Origin: Chryseobacterium indologenes
GTDB taxonomy: Bacteria > Bacteroidota > Bacteroidia > Flavobacteriales > Weeksellaceae
Length of the DNA: 39,284 nt
Direction: 5' to 3'
NCBI GenBank assembly: GCA_002439165.1
Contig: DJTE01000012.1
Coordinates: forward strand, 1 to 39,284
Shown one piece after another: positions 8,478-18,131 of the stretch. The notes under the pieces were generated by a model. The model was not told the origin of the DNA. It ran no database searches and saw only the letters and a list, made by a program, of their open reading frames with translations. Each line of letters opens with the position of its first letter. Within the stretch, counting starts at the first letter, position 1. The position numbers were made by a program, and so were the translations under genes.

Positions 8478-9119
8478 TTATCTTATTTTTTTCCTTATAA
8501 AGATCTGATAAGCCAGATAAATCAATGGAAGTGACATGGCCCCGAGATAAAGGATATTTTTCATAGCCAGATCCGGATTTATCGCCACGGCGTATACAAG
8601 ACCGAAGAATGCCCCTCCGAGATGGGCAGCATGCCCTAGGTTATCCCACTGCTTAGGATTCAGCATCATGTAAACGGAATACCCGAAATACAGGGTTCCG
8701 AAGATCCAGCCCGGCAGGAAGTTGACTTCAATAATGTCCGGAGCCATTGCAATAGCTGCGAATATAATTCCTGAAACAGCACCTGAAGCTCCTATGGCAG
8801 AATACCACGGCTGGTTTTTATAGATCAGAAGACTGAACAGGTTTCCGAGGATCATAGACCCGAAATAAATGATCAGGAAGCCTATGTTCCCAAAAAAACT
8901 GATCACAACAGCCTGAAAGAAATACAGGGAAAGCATATTGAAAAACAGGTGCATGAAATCTGCATGCAGAAATGCCGAACTGATCAGTCTTATATATTCC
9001 TTACGGTTCTCAATCGCTGCTACATTGAATTTATATTTCTCAAATAAAGCGACATCATTAAAGCCCCTGTAACTAAACATACAGGTTATGGCAATAATGA
9101 CTAAAACAGGTATACTCAT
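8478..9119 (-). CDS. Rhomboid family intramembrane serine protease
   Basis: A 213-aa polytopic membrane protease. The catalytic serine is Ser112 in GASG; the partner histidine is most likely His166 in AAHLGG; His57 and Asn61 in HLFFN supply the oxyanion-hole side. About six membrane segments are visible, the usual bacterial rhomboid core with no extra domains. It starts 12 bases after the parC stop and probably belongs to the same transcript. The substrate is unknown. Confidence 0.93.
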   Translation of the reverse strand: MSIPVLVIIAITCMFSYRGFNDVALFEKYKFNVAAIENRKEYIRLISSAFLHADFMHLFFNMLSLYFFQAVVISFFGNIGFLIIYFGSMILGNLFSLLIYKNQPWYSAIGASGAVSGIIFAAIAMAPDIIEVNFLPGWIFGTLYFGYSVYMMLNPKQWDNLGHAAHLGGAFFGLVYAVAINPDLAMKNILYLGAMSLPLIYLAYQIFIRKKIR

Positions 9120-9130
9120 CTTCTTGATTC

Positions 9131-11719
9131 TTAATTTTCAGGTTCTCCGTCCCGGAACAGGTCACCTATTACGCCTCCGTCCTCATCTACAATTCCGTCT
9201 CCGGTTTCCGGTTCTTCATATACCTCCGGCTCTTCTTCAGGAGGTTCGGGGATGGTGATATTGATGGCTTTTACTTTAAATTTTGTAAACTGGTTTCCGA
9301 TGGCTTTTATTCCTTTTACAGCAATGAATTCATCAATGTTGATCGTTTCAGGATCGCGGTCTTTTCCTTTGTCTTTGGCAAAAATGATCTCCGCAGATGC
9401 TCCGTCGGCTACAATTACATTCTCAATAAATGATTTTGAATGCTCAGAAGGCATAAAGGTCTGTACATTGGCTGTATTTTCCAGCAGGAATCTCTTGATG
9501 AAATAAATATCTTTTTCCCCGTCAAAATAAATACAGGTTACCGGCTGCTGCGGTTTCCATTTTTCCAGCACCAGGTATTCGTCATCGAAACGGTTCCCAA
9601 GATCGAAAGATACCAGTTTTACTTCGCCGTTGGTATTGATGGTCAGAATTCTGTCATCCCCTTTGAAGCTTCCCAGTAAAGTTCCCCTTCCGTCTGCATT
9701 CAGTCTTCTCACGGTATCATCAAACCAGATCTTTCTCGGAGCCAGTGTAGAGACACCTTCTTCTTTCATATCAACCTTCTTCACAGAATATTTGGTCACC
9801 AGGTTTCCTTTGGAATCTCTTCCTTTGATGGCAAGATCAGAGAAATCGATCTCCATTTTATTTTTCCTGATTCTTGGGTTGGGTTTTAACAGTACGGTTA
9901 CTGTTTCTGCTTCACCATTCGGATTGGCCGAAAAATACAGTACTTCCGACCCTTTTTTATCAGAGGCCAGCGGATAATCCGTATTTCTGGTTACCGCGGT
10001 AACGAAGAAACGTTTCATGTAATACGGTCCTTCTTTACCCTCACGGTAGATCATGTTGTACACGGTACGCTTATCATTTTTCTTCCATACGGCAACGTGC
10101 AGGATATCTTTTCCGATGAAGGTCTTGGCTTCCACTTTCACCACCTTCATGCTTCCGTCTTTTCTGAACGTAATGATGTCATCAATATCTGAACAGTCGA
10201 ACATATACTGATCTTTTCTCAGGGAGGTTCCGATAAAGCCTTCTTCAAAGTTGGCATAGAATTTTTCGTTGGCTACGGCTACTTTGGTGGCATCAATGGT
10301 ATCGAAAATTCTCAGTTCGGTTTTTCTCTGTTTATCTTTTCCGTATTTCTTCTGAATATTCAGGTAATAGTCGATAGCATAAGCGATCAGGTTGGCAAGG
10401 TTGTATTTTACCTGCTCTATTTTACCTTCCAGCGCGGCAATATTTTCTTTAAATTTATCTAAATCGAATCTTGAGATTCTTTTGATCCTGATCTCGGTCA
10501 GTTTTAAAATATCTTCTTCCGTTACTGCTCTTAAAAGATGTTTGGTGTGAGGTTTCAGCCCTTTATCAATGGTTTTCAGAACTTCTTCCCAGCTCTTTAC
10601 CTCTTCAATATCATGGTAGATTCTGTTTTCGATGAAAATTCTTTCCAAAGAAGAGAAATGCCAGCTTTCCTGAAGCTCGTGAAGTTCTATTTCAAGTTCC
10701 TTTTTAAGCAGGGAAACCGTATGATCCGTATTCATTTTCAGAATATCCGAAACATTCATGAACATCGGCTTGTCTCCCACAATAACGCATGCATTAGGGG
10801 AAATTGTTACCTGGCAGTCTGTAAAGGCATAAAGCGCATCAATGGTTTTATCCGGTGAGACATCATTATGGAGATGGATAAGGATCTCTACGGAATCTGA
10901 GGTATTGTCTTCAATCTTTTTGATCTTGATCTTTCCTTTTTCGTTAGCTTTCAGGATAGAATCGATCAGATCGCTGGTTGTTTTGGAAAACGGAAGCTCA
11001 GAAATCACCAGCGTATGTTTGTCTGTCTGGGTAATTCTGGCTCTTGCTCTTACTTTTCCGCCCCTGTGGCCGTCATTGTACTCTGAAACATCCAGATAAC
11101 CGGCAGTAAGAAAATCAGGAAACAGTTCAAATTTTTTCCCTTTCAGATAAGCTACGGAAGCCGTAATCAGCTCATTGAAATTATGCGGAAGGATCTTTGT
11201 GGAAAGTCCTACCCCGATTCCTTCCACTCCCTGTGCCAGAAGCAGCGGAAATTTTACGGGAAGGTCGATAGGTTCGTTATTTCTTCCGTCATAAGATTTT
11301 GCCCACTCTGTTGTTTTAGGATTGAAGACTACTTCCAGAGCGAAAGGAGTCAGCCTGGCTTCAATATATCTTGCCGCCGCAGCAGAGTCTCCGGTGTAGA
11401 TATTCCCCCAGTTTCCCTGGGTATCAATCAGGAGTTCTTTCTGCCCGATCTGTACCATAGCATCGGTAATGGAGGCATCACCGTGGGGGTGGTACTTCAT
11501 GGTATTCCCTACGATATTGGCAACTTTGTTGTAACGGCCGTCTTCCAGTTCGCGCATAGAGTGCATAATTCTTCTCTGAACAGGCTTCAGCCCGTCAAAT
11601 ATCGAAGGAATTGCTCTATCCAGGATTACATAGGAAGCATAATCCAGAAACCAGTCTTTATAAAGTCCGGAGACTTTTTTTAAGCTCTCTCCTTCATGGG
11701 AGAATTCTTCTGTCGTCAT
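9131..11719 (-). CDS. parC: DNA topoisomerase IV subunit A
   Basis: The DNA-breaking and rejoining subunit of topoisomerase IV, which decatenates daughter chromosomes. In the 862-aa product the winged-helix region carries KPVQRR (46-50) and HPHGD (77-81), the catalytic tyrosine is Tyr118 in AARYIE, and the tower/coiled-coil region is followed by a C-terminal DNA-binding domain and an acidic tail (EPPEEEPEVYEEPE). The GyrA-box is not obvious and the partner parE is close by, which favours ParC over GyrA. At the quinolone contact equivalent to GyrA Ser83 the residue is Ala82. It overlaps the upstream small membrane gene by four bases. Confidence 0.92.
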   Translation of the reverse strand: MTTEEFSHEGESLKKVSGLYKDWFLDYASYVILDRAIPSIFDGLKPVQRRIMHSMRELEDGRYNKVANIVGNTMKYHPHGDASITDAMVQIGQKELLIDTQGNWGNIYTGDSAAAARYIEARLTPFALEVVFNPKTTEWAKSYDGRNNEPIDLPVKFPLLLAQGVEGIGVGLSTKILPHNFNELITASVAYLKGKKFELFPDFLTAGYLDVSEYNDGHRGGKVRARARITQTDKHTLVISELPFSKTTSDLIDSILKANEKGKIKIKKIEDNTSDSVEILIHLHNDVSPDKTIDALYAFTDCQVTISPNACVIVGDKPMFMNVSDILKMNTDHTVSLLKKELEIELHELQESWHFSSLERIFIENRIYHDIEEVKSWEEVLKTIDKGLKPHTKHLLRAVTEEDILKLTEIRIKRISRFDLDKFKENIAALEGKIEQVKYNLANLIAYAIDYYLNIQKKYGKDKQRKTELRIFDTIDATKVAVANEKFYANFEEGFIGTSLRKDQYMFDCSDIDDIITFRKDGSMKVVKVEAKTFIGKDILHVAVWKKNDKRTVYNMIYREGKEGPYYMKRFFVTAVTRNTDYPLASDKKGSEVLYFSANPNGEAETVTVLLKPNPRIRKNKMEIDFSDLAIKGRDSKGNLVTKYSVKKVDMKEEGVSTLAPRKIWFDDTVRRLNADGRGTLLGSFKGDDRILTINTNGEVKLVSFDLGNRFDDEYLVLEKWKPQQPVTCIYFDGEKDIYFIKRFLLENTANVQTFMPSEHSKSFIENVIVADGASAEIIFAKDKGKDRDPETINIDEFIAVKGIKAIGNQFTKFKVKAINITIPEPPEEEPEVYEEPETGDGIVDEDGGVIGDLFRDGEPEN

Positions 11720-12204
11720 CTGTTATTATAATCGTTTTTCTCTTTATTAGCTTTTACTACTTTATTCAGAGAGAGTTTTAAATCGTTTACTTCTTTTTTT
11801 GTCAGATATGAGATATCATATTTAAGCATGGTAGAACCGCTGTTCTTGCTGTTAATTCTTACGTACAGTCTTTTCAGTAAAAAAATACTTACGATCTCAT
11901 ATTCTATCAGTTTATATTTTGGAAATTCATCATGGAGAGGTTTATCCAAAAAAGGAATGATATTCCTGTTTTTAAAATTCAGCGCTTCGCCATCACTGTC
12001 GTATTCAAAGATCTGCCTTCCGTTCAGATAAAAGATTCCGAGGATTACAACAGGAACGATCAGCAGTAGATAGCTTATCTTTCCTACGGCATGAAATCTG
12101 TATTCATTCAGTAGAAACGCAGAGATTCCAAATACGACCATCATCAGCAGCAATGTGTTTACAAAGTTGTAAACAGATGCTTTGTTGCGGTTGCTTAGTC
12201 TCAT
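11716..12204 (-). CDS. Small membrane protein between parE and parC
   Basis: A 162-aa protein of unknown function. Two membrane helices (about 14-34 and 43-60) are followed by a soluble, Lys-rich C-terminal domain whose alternating strands and last helix resemble a bacterial PH-like fold; that is a guess from pattern only. It starts 37 bases after parE and overlaps parC by four bases (ATGA), so it is very likely translated together with topoisomerase IV. I cannot link it to DNA topology by sequence. Confidence 0.75.
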   Translation of the reverse strand: MRLSNRNKASVYNFVNTLLLMMVVFGISAFLLNEYRFHAVGKISYLLLIVPVVILGIFYLNGRQIFEYDSDGEALNFKNRNIIPFLDKPLHDEFPKYKLIEYEIVSIFLLKRLYVRINSKNSGSTMLKYDISYLTKKEVNDLKLSLNKVVKANKEKNDYNNR

Positions 12205-12241
12205 TGTGGTTTGTGTGTTTGGTGTCTTATGTTGTCAGCTT

Positions 12242-14128
12242 TCAGCTGATTGTTGCTTCGTCTAAAATTTCTTTTTTATCGATGTCCGGGTCTTCTACTA
12301 CCAGGTTTTCAAGGATAAACACCTGTCTGTCCGGTGTATTTTTCCCCATATAGAATTCCAGCAGCTGTTCTATGGTCTGGTCTTTCCCTACTACCACAGG
12401 TTCCAGGCGGATGTCTTTCCCGATGAAGTGTTTGAACTCGTCCGGAGAGATTTCCCCAAGTCCTTTGAATCGGGTTATCTCAGGATTTCTGCCCAGCTCG
12501 TTCAGTGCTTTTATTCTTTCTGCTTCCGAGTAACAGTATCTTGTTTCTTTTTTATTTCTTACCCTGAAGAGCGGGGTCTGCAGGATGTAGAGATGCCCGT
12601 TCTTGATGAGATCCGGGAAGAACTGCAGGAAGAAGGTAATCATCAGAAGACGGATGTGCATTCCGTCTACATCGGCATCGGTAGCAATAATCACCTGATT
12701 GTATCTGAGATCTTCCAGACTTTCTTCAATATTCAGGGCAGCCTGAAGAAGGTTGAATTCTTCATTTTCGTATACCACTTTCTTGGTCAGACCGTAGCAG
12801 TTCAGTGGTTTTCCCTTCAGGGAGAATACGGCCTGGGTTTCCACATCCCTGGATTTTGTGATGGATCCGGATGCAGAGTCTCCCTCGGTGATGAAGATCT
12901 GGGTATCTCCTTTTCTTTCGGCTTTCTGATCGTTATAATGCTGTCTGCAGTCTCTCAGTTTTTTGTTGTGAAGGGATACTTTCTTGGCTCTTTCCCTGGC
13001 CAGTTTCTGAATTCCGGAAAGCTCCTTTCTCTCTCTTTCGGAGATGAGGATCTTTCTCTGAATGGCTTCTGCAATTTCAGGATTTTTATGAAGAAAGTTA
13101 TCCAGTTTGCTTTTCAGGAAATCGATGATAAATGTTCTTACGGTAGGCCCGTTTGGTCCCATATCATTAGATCCCAGCTTTGTTTTGGTCTGCGATTCAA
13201 ATACCGGTTCTTCTACATTGATGGAAATGGCAGCTATGATTGACTTCCTGATGTCTGATGCATCAAAACTCTTGTTGAAATACTCACGGATGGTTTTTAC
13301 ATAGGCTTCACGGAAAGCATTCAGGTGCGTTCCTCCCTGCGTGGTATTCTGTCCGTTAACGAAAGAGAAATAAGTCTCTGTCTGGGACTTGTCAGAATGC
13401 GTGATCGCCACTTCTATATCATTATCTTTCAGGTGAATGATCGGATAGAGGATTTCGCTTTCGAGTTCTTCTTCGAGTAAGTCTTTAAGACCGTTTTCAG
13501 AATAATAGGTTTCTCCGTTGAAAAGAATTTTAAGTCCGGGATTAAGATACGCATAGTTGCGCAGCATTCTCTCAATATATTCTTTTCTGTATTTGAAATG
13601 AAGGAAGATGTCTCCGTCGGGAATGAAGGATATTTCGGTTCCGTTTCGGTCCGAAGTATCTTTTTCTTCATAGTTTTCTTTAATGAGTCCTCTGGAAAAC
13701 TCGGCCATTTTCATTTTTCCGTCACGGAAAGACCTTACCCGGAAGTAATCTGAAAGGGCATTTACGGCTTTGGTACCGACTCCGTTCAGACCTACGGATT
13801 TTTTGAAGGCTTTACTGTCGTATTTTCCTCCCGTATTCATTTTGGAAACGGCATCTACCACCTTTCCCAGAGGAATTCCACGGCCAAAATCACGGATGGT
13901 AACTTTTCCGTCATCCAGTTTTATTTCGATTCTTTTTCCTGCTTTCATCCTGAACTCATCAATGGAGTTGTCCAGGATCTCTTTCAGGAGGATGTAAATA
14001 CCGTCGTCGGCAGAGGAGCCGTCCCCCAGTTTCCCGATGTACATTCCGGGACGCAGACGGATATGCTCCTGCCAGTCGAGGGTTCTGATATTATCTTCTG
14101 AGTAGGTTGGATTTATTTCTTGTGACAT
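12242..14128 (-). CDS. parE: DNA topoisomerase IV subunit B
   Basis: The ATPase subunit of topoisomerase IV. The 628-aa protein has a GHKL ATPase domain (LRPGMYIG near 30, EILDNSIDE, DFGRGIP, GLNGVGTKAVNALS), a transducer domain, and a TOPRIM domain with ITEGDSASG and the metal-binding DADVDG, followed by the RFKGLGEI segment. I chose the ATG at 14128; the TTG five codons upstream overlaps the promoter. It is the first gene of the parE - membrane protein - parC - rhomboid run. Confidence 0.95.
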   Translation of the reverse strand: MSQEINPTYSEDNIRTLDWQEHIRLRPGMYIGKLGDGSSADDGIYILLKEILDNSIDEFRMKAGKRIEIKLDDGKVTIRDFGRGIPLGKVVDAVSKMNTGGKYDSKAFKKSVGLNGVGTKAVNALSDYFRVRSFRDGKMKMAEFSRGLIKENYEEKDTSDRNGTEISFIPDGDIFLHFKYRKEYIERMLRNYAYLNPGLKILFNGETYYSENGLKDLLEEELESEILYPIIHLKDNDIEVAITHSDKSQTETYFSFVNGQNTTQGGTHLNAFREAYVKTIREYFNKSFDASDIRKSIIAAISINVEEPVFESQTKTKLGSNDMGPNGPTVRTFIIDFLKSKLDNFLHKNPEIAEAIQRKILISERERKELSGIQKLARERAKKVSLHNKKLRDCRQHYNDQKAERKGDTQIFITEGDSASGSITKSRDVETQAVFSLKGKPLNCYGLTKKVVYENEEFNLLQAALNIEESLEDLRYNQVIIATDADVDGMHIRLLMITFFLQFFPDLIKNGHLYILQTPLFRVRNKKETRYCYSEAERIKALNELGRNPEITRFKGLGEISPDEFKHFIGKDIRLEPVVVGKDQTIEQLLEFYMGKNTPDRQVFILENLVVEDPDIDKKEILDEATIS

Positions 14129-14140
14129 ATATGATTTCAG

Positions 14141-14170
14141 CAAACATACAAAAATACGAAATTGTACAAA
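14141..14170 (-). promoter_or_regulatory. Promoter of the parE-parC run
   Basis: TTTG (14167-14170), an 18-base spacer and TATGTTTG (14141-14148) on the minus strand. The predicted transcript leader is under 10 bases. The divergent kinase promoter begins about 50 bases away. Confidence 0.7.
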
Positions 14171-14216
14171 ATTATCCGAATTTTTTAAAGCTGTTTTTTA
14201 ACATTTTCCCTTAAAC

Positions 14217-14249
14217 CTTGTATTATTTATTTCCCAAATGATATATTTA
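14217..14249 (+). promoter_or_regulatory. Promoter of kinase/regulator unit 1
   Basis: CTTG (14217-14220), a 21-base spacer and TATATTTA (14242-14249). The same TATATTTAC element lies at the same distance from the start in the duplicated unit, so it appears to have been copied and kept. Confidence 0.55.
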
Positions 14250-14268
14250 CATTATTATTCAATACCCC

Positions 14269-17205
14269 GTGAAAAAAAGCTCTATTTTCTGTTTATTTTT
14301 TATTCTCCAGGCTGTTCTGTTTTCATTTTCAGCACAGATTCCCGGGCTCATTAATTATACGGAAGAAGACGGATTAAACTGTTCCTACCTCTATCACCTG
14401 AGACAGGATAAAAACGGATTCATATGGATTGGCAGTGATAACGGACTGTACAGATTCGACGGAAAGGAATTTAAGCAATACGGAAAAAAAGAGGGACTGA
14501 AAAATATTGATATTATTTCCTGTGAGCCTCTTCCTAACGGTGAAGTTTTCATTCTTCCCTTCCTGAATGACTTTGCCTACCTGAAAAACGGCCGGGTTAT
14601 CAATCTGAATATTAATGAGTATGTAAAAAACCAGTTTTCAGGTTCAATACCGAAAGTTACCCGTGACGGTAACAAACTTTATTTATACGGAACCACCAGT
14701 CCTCAGAATATTTTTACTTATGAAAACGGAAAAGTAAAAAAACTTCCGGTTCCCATAGATTACGGCAACAAAAAACTGGGAATTATAAAGTTTGATTCCC
14801 GGACACAAAATTTATTTTTATATAATGATTTAAACCATCTAAATGCTGAAATTCTGGTTTATAACCTTCCCGGCAAAAGAGAAAAAAGAATAAAAATAGA
14901 TAAAGGAAGTTTTATCTGTGAAAAAGATCAGTTTCTTGTTTTTGAGGATAAGGGAAAGATAAATGTATACGAGCTGACTGATCATCTCACCCTTAAAAAA
15001 GTCTTTTCATATGCCACAAACGAACTTATCTACTATGGCTCTATTGATAAAAACAACCGATTATGGCTTAATTTACGGAAAGGTGGTGTCCTGTATTTTA
15101 ACCAGCCGCTGTCTGAAAACAGTAGCAACCCTATCCGGCCTGTTAAAATATTAAGCAGTCATGTCATCAACAATATTCTCGTAGACCAGGATGATAATGT
15201 TTGGTTCAATTCCAGAAACAACGGTGTATTTTTTATCACCAAAGCTCTTTTTGCCAATCATATCAATCTTTCTGTAAAAAACAATTCCGAGTATATCAAA
15301 GCGATTGCAAAGGATGATCATTACATTATTCTGGGATACAACAGCGCATCCGGGGCGATTATTGATAAGAACGGTAAAATGCGGGATATTATCCTCGACA
15401 AGGATTATAAGGATGAGAATAAATCGGTTTACATCAATAATAATACAGCCATTTTCGGACTTTCAAACCGGGCTATTATTCATCATCTTTCTAAAAACAC
15501 TCACAAACAAGTGTCTGCTTCTGTAAAAAACATTGTTCCCTATACCCCGGACTCTGTATTTATATGCACCGCAGAAGATCTGCTCGTATATGGCTTAAAA
15601 AATGAAAAACTGACCTCCCTTCTCAAGGAACGCATCTATACCGTTCTTCCTTATGATGAGGACAACCTGTTGGTCGGCAACTTCATCGATTTGTATAAAT
15701 TCAATATCAGAACGAAAAAAAAGACGCTATTTTTAAAAGGATATTATTTCACGGACATCAAAAAATTAAGGGAGAATACATACCTGGGAGCCACCAACCT
15801 CCACGGGATCATCATGTTCAGCGATAAAGGCATCATAAGAAGGATTGAAAAAAACAACGGGCTGATTAATGATCAGGTAAAAAAAATAGAGATTGAAAAC
15901 GGAAACACATTCTGGGCCAGTACGAATTCCGGGATATCCAGAGTGGAATTAACCGGTAACAACCTGCGTATCAATAATTTTACACAAACAGACGGTCTTC
16001 CCTCTGATGCCGTCACCGGATCTGTCATAAAAAATGATACTATCTTTATCGGTACCACCCGCGGGCTGGGGATATTCTCCATTAAAAAATTGCTGGCCCA
16101 GGAAAAGTCCATCCGGAAAAAGGTAATCATCAATTCCGTAACCATTGAGGATCAGGAACATTTTAATCTGAAAAAAGATCTTATGGCCAGCACCCATAAT
16201 ACCGTAATTTTCAACCTCAGCTTTCTTGATTATGCCTCCCAGGGAAAGATAAGCTATAAGTATAAGATCGAGGGCCTTAATGATTCGTGGGAGGTAAGCA
16301 GTTCTTCCAGACTCATATTCAGTTCTATTCCTCCGGGAGACTATATTTTACGGGTCTATGGGCTGGGCTATAACGGAAAGCAGTCTTATGCTTCTACCGA
16401 TCTGGCTTTTAAGATTGAACCTAAATTCTGGCAGACCTGGTGGTTTAAATTATTACTGGCAGCCGTCGGCATAGCTATCCTGTCCGTATTGCTCACCTCC
16501 TATCTTCAGAAAAAAAGAAATAAAAGGCTGGAAAGATTTTACCATGAGAAGAAAATGGCAGAACTGGAACTTCAGGCAATTAAAGCTCAGATTAATCCGC
16601 ACTTTATTTACAACTGCCTGAACTCCATCAAGTATCTGCTGTTCAAGGAAGATTATGAAGAAACAGAAAATTATCTGGATATATTTTCCCAGCTGATCAG
16701 AAAAACACTTTATTATTCTGAAAAAACCTTTATGCCTGTATGGGAAGAGATAGAATACCTGTCTCTATACCTGGATATGGAAAAGCTTCGCCAGAATGAA
16801 CTTTTTGATTATGAGATTCATACTTCCGAGCGGGTAAACAAAAACTGGGTTGTCCCTTCCCTGTTGGTTCAGCCTTTTGTGGAAAATGCCATCAAGCATG
16901 GGGTTTCCGGTTTAAAATCAGGAAAAGGCTTTATCAGAATATCTTTTGATCATTCAGATTCTGCCCTCTGCATAACGGTTGAAGATAATGGCCGCGGAAT
17001 TCAGGCCAAAAACGGATCTTTTGCCGGGGAAAATTCTTTCGGACTAAAATTATCGAAAAAAAGAATCCGGACTTTTCAACAGCTCTTTGAAACCAACATC
17101 ACCCTGGAAGTCATTAATCTTTCTGAGAAATATGGAAAACAGGGTACTCAAATAAAACTTTACATTACACCTTATGAAGACCCAAACACAAATCTGCATC
17201 ATTGA
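14269..17205 (+). CDS. Beta-propeller sensor histidine kinase (LytS/YehU type), unit 1
   Basis: A 978-aa sensor. Order: signal peptide ending FSAQ (about 1-23); periplasmic two-component-regulator propeller repeats (clear blades at GFIWIGSDNGLYRFDG, about 50-65, and near 309, 547 and 590); a Y_Y_Y domain (about 660-722); one membrane helix (about 729-748); then a His_kinase domain with the phosphoacceptor His778 in INPHFIYN and an ATP-binding QPFVENAIKHG followed by VEDNGRGI. It lacks the receiver and AraC domains of Bacteroides hybrid systems. Translation starts at a GTG. Its last 32 bases overlap the response-regulator gene, its evident partner. The signal sensed is unknown. Confidence 0.92.
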   Translation: MKKSSIFCLFFILQAVLFSFSAQIPGLINYTEEDGLNCSYLYHLRQDKNGFIWIGSDNGLYRFDGKEFKQYGKKEGLKNIDIISCEPLPNGEVFILPFLNDFAYLKNGRVINLNINEYVKNQFSGSIPKVTRDGNKLYLYGTTSPQNIFTYENGKVKKLPVPIDYGNKKLGIIKFDSRTQNLFLYNDLNHLNAEILVYNLPGKREKRIKIDKGSFICEKDQFLVFEDKGKINVYELTDHLTLKKVFSYATNELIYYGSIDKNNRLWLNLRKGGVLYFNQPLSENSSNPIRPVKILSSHVINNILVDQDDNVWFNSRNNGVFFITKALFANHINLSVKNNSEYIKAIAKDDHYIILGYNSASGAIIDKNGKMRDIILDKDYKDENKSVYINNNTAIFGLSNRAIIHHLSKNTHKQVSASVKNIVPYTPDSVFICTAEDLLVYGLKNEKLTSLLKERIYTVLPYDEDNLLVGNFIDLYKFNIRTKKKTLFLKGYYFTDIKKLRENTYLGATNLHGIIMFSDKGIIRRIEKNNGLINDQVKKIEIENGNTFWASTNSGISRVELTGNNLRINNFTQTDGLPSDAVTGSVIKNDTIFIGTTRGLGIFSIKKLLAQEKSIRKKVIINSVTIEDQEHFNLKKDLMASTHNTVIFNLSFLDYASQGKISYKYKIEGLNDSWEVSSSSRLIFSSIPPGDYILRVYGLGYNGKQSYASTDLAFKIEPKFWQTWWFKLLLAAVGIAILSVLLTSYLQKKRNKRLERFYHEKKMAELELQAIKAQINPHFIYNCLNSIKYLLFKEDYEETENYLDIFSQLIRKTLYYSEKTFMPVWEEIEYLSLYLDMEKLRQNELFDYEIHTSERVNKNWVVPSLLVQPFVENAIKHGVSGLKSGKGFIRISFDHSDSALCITVEDNGRGIQAKNGSFAGENSFGLKLSKKRIRTFQQLFETNITLEVINLSEKYGKQGTQIKLYITPYEDPNTNLHH

Positions 17206-17908
17206 TGACGAAAAGCACGGCAGAGATTATATCTCCCTGCTGCTGAACAAAGAATTCCCCGAAATCAGGATCGGCTTCGAAGCTTCCAGTGTAGAAGAAG
17301 CTTACGTTTACCTCACCAGAAATTCACCGGATATTTTATTTCTGGATATTCAGCTGGGTGATGGTACGGCCTTCGACCTGTTATCGAAATTTAAAGAAAT
17401 TACCTCTCAGATCATTTTCATCACTGCCTTCGAACATTTTGCAATCCAGGCTATTAAAAACGGAGCTACGGATTATCTTCTGAAGCCTATTAAAAAAATT
17501 GATTTTATTATTGCCGTTAACAAGGCTCTGGATAATATAAGAAAAATGCAGCCTGCTCCCCCCAACAGTGTACTTCAGGATCAGAAAATTATTCTTTCCA
17601 CCCTTCAGGGGTTCAAAATAGTGGATATTGCCGACATTGTGCATTGTGAAGCCGATTCAAGCTATACAACCTTTTATCTCGTGAATAAACTCAAAATCAT
17701 GGTATCGAAAACGCTTCATGAATTTGAACCGGTGCTTCTGGAGCATAACTTTTTCCGGATCCATCACAAGCATCTCATCAATATCGCCCATCTGCAGGAA
17801 TACATCAAAGGAAGAGGCGGGCAGGTTGTAATGAGTGACTGCTCTGTGCTGGATGTCTCATTCCGCAGAAAAAGCGACTTCCTTTACAAAATAGGAAAAA
17901 CGGATTAA
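17174..17908 (+). CDS. LytTR-family response regulator, unit 1
   Basis: A 244-aa response regulator. The receiver domain has Asp11-Asp12, phosphoacceptor Asp58 in FLDIQ, Thr84 and Lys104 in LLKPI. A LytTR DNA-binding domain occupies about 135-240 (VHCEADSSYTTFY, the FFRIHHKHLIN motif and GGQVVMSD). It starts within the 3' end of the kinase gene, an arrangement that fixes a one-to-one stoichiometry and marks the kinase as its partner. Binding sites would be paired direct repeats; none was identified here. Confidence 0.93.
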   Translation: MKTQTQICIIDDEKHGRDYISLLLNKEFPEIRIGFEASSVEEAYVYLTRNSPDILFLDIQLGDGTAFDLLSKFKEITSQIIFITAFEHFAIQAIKNGATDYLLKPIKKIDFIIAVNKALDNIRKMQPAPPNSVLQDQKIILSTLQGFKIVDIADIVHCEADSSYTTFYLVNKLKIMVSKTLHEFEPVLLEHNFFRIHHKHLINIAHLQEYIKGRGGQVVMSDCSVLDVSFRRKSDFLYKIGKTD

Positions 17909-18080
17909 TATGCCATTGATCGGGATGACGGAATGTATTCTATCTGCATTCCCCATACTGCAATATAAAAATCCAATATGAAGCAGTAGAGATCACAGAT
18001 TTCTGCTGTTTCTTCATTTAGAAAAATATCAGCTAAAAAATCTTTTTCATTTTATTTTATTCAGCATCTGCGGCTTATGT

Positions 18081-18112
18081 ATTGGATTATTATCAGCCAA
18101 ACTCTATATTTA
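18081..18112 (+). promoter_or_regulatory. Promoter of kinase/regulator unit 2
   Basis: ATTG (18081-18084), a 20-base spacer and TATATTTA (18105-18112). The following bases up to the GTG are also similar to those of unit 1 (TATTCAAT shared), which supports a duplicated promoter. Confidence 0.55.
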
Positions 18113-18131
18113 CCCTATTATTCAATGGCCT

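Noticed and set aside
12428..13243. 271-aa plus-strand ORF opposite parE
   Set aside because: It is the complement of conserved parE codons, has no promoter or recognisable domain, and its composition follows from the opposite frame.
17930..18030. Terminator between the two kinase/regulator units
   Set aside because: An AGCAG/CTGCT pairing exists, but the stem is broken and no T run follows.
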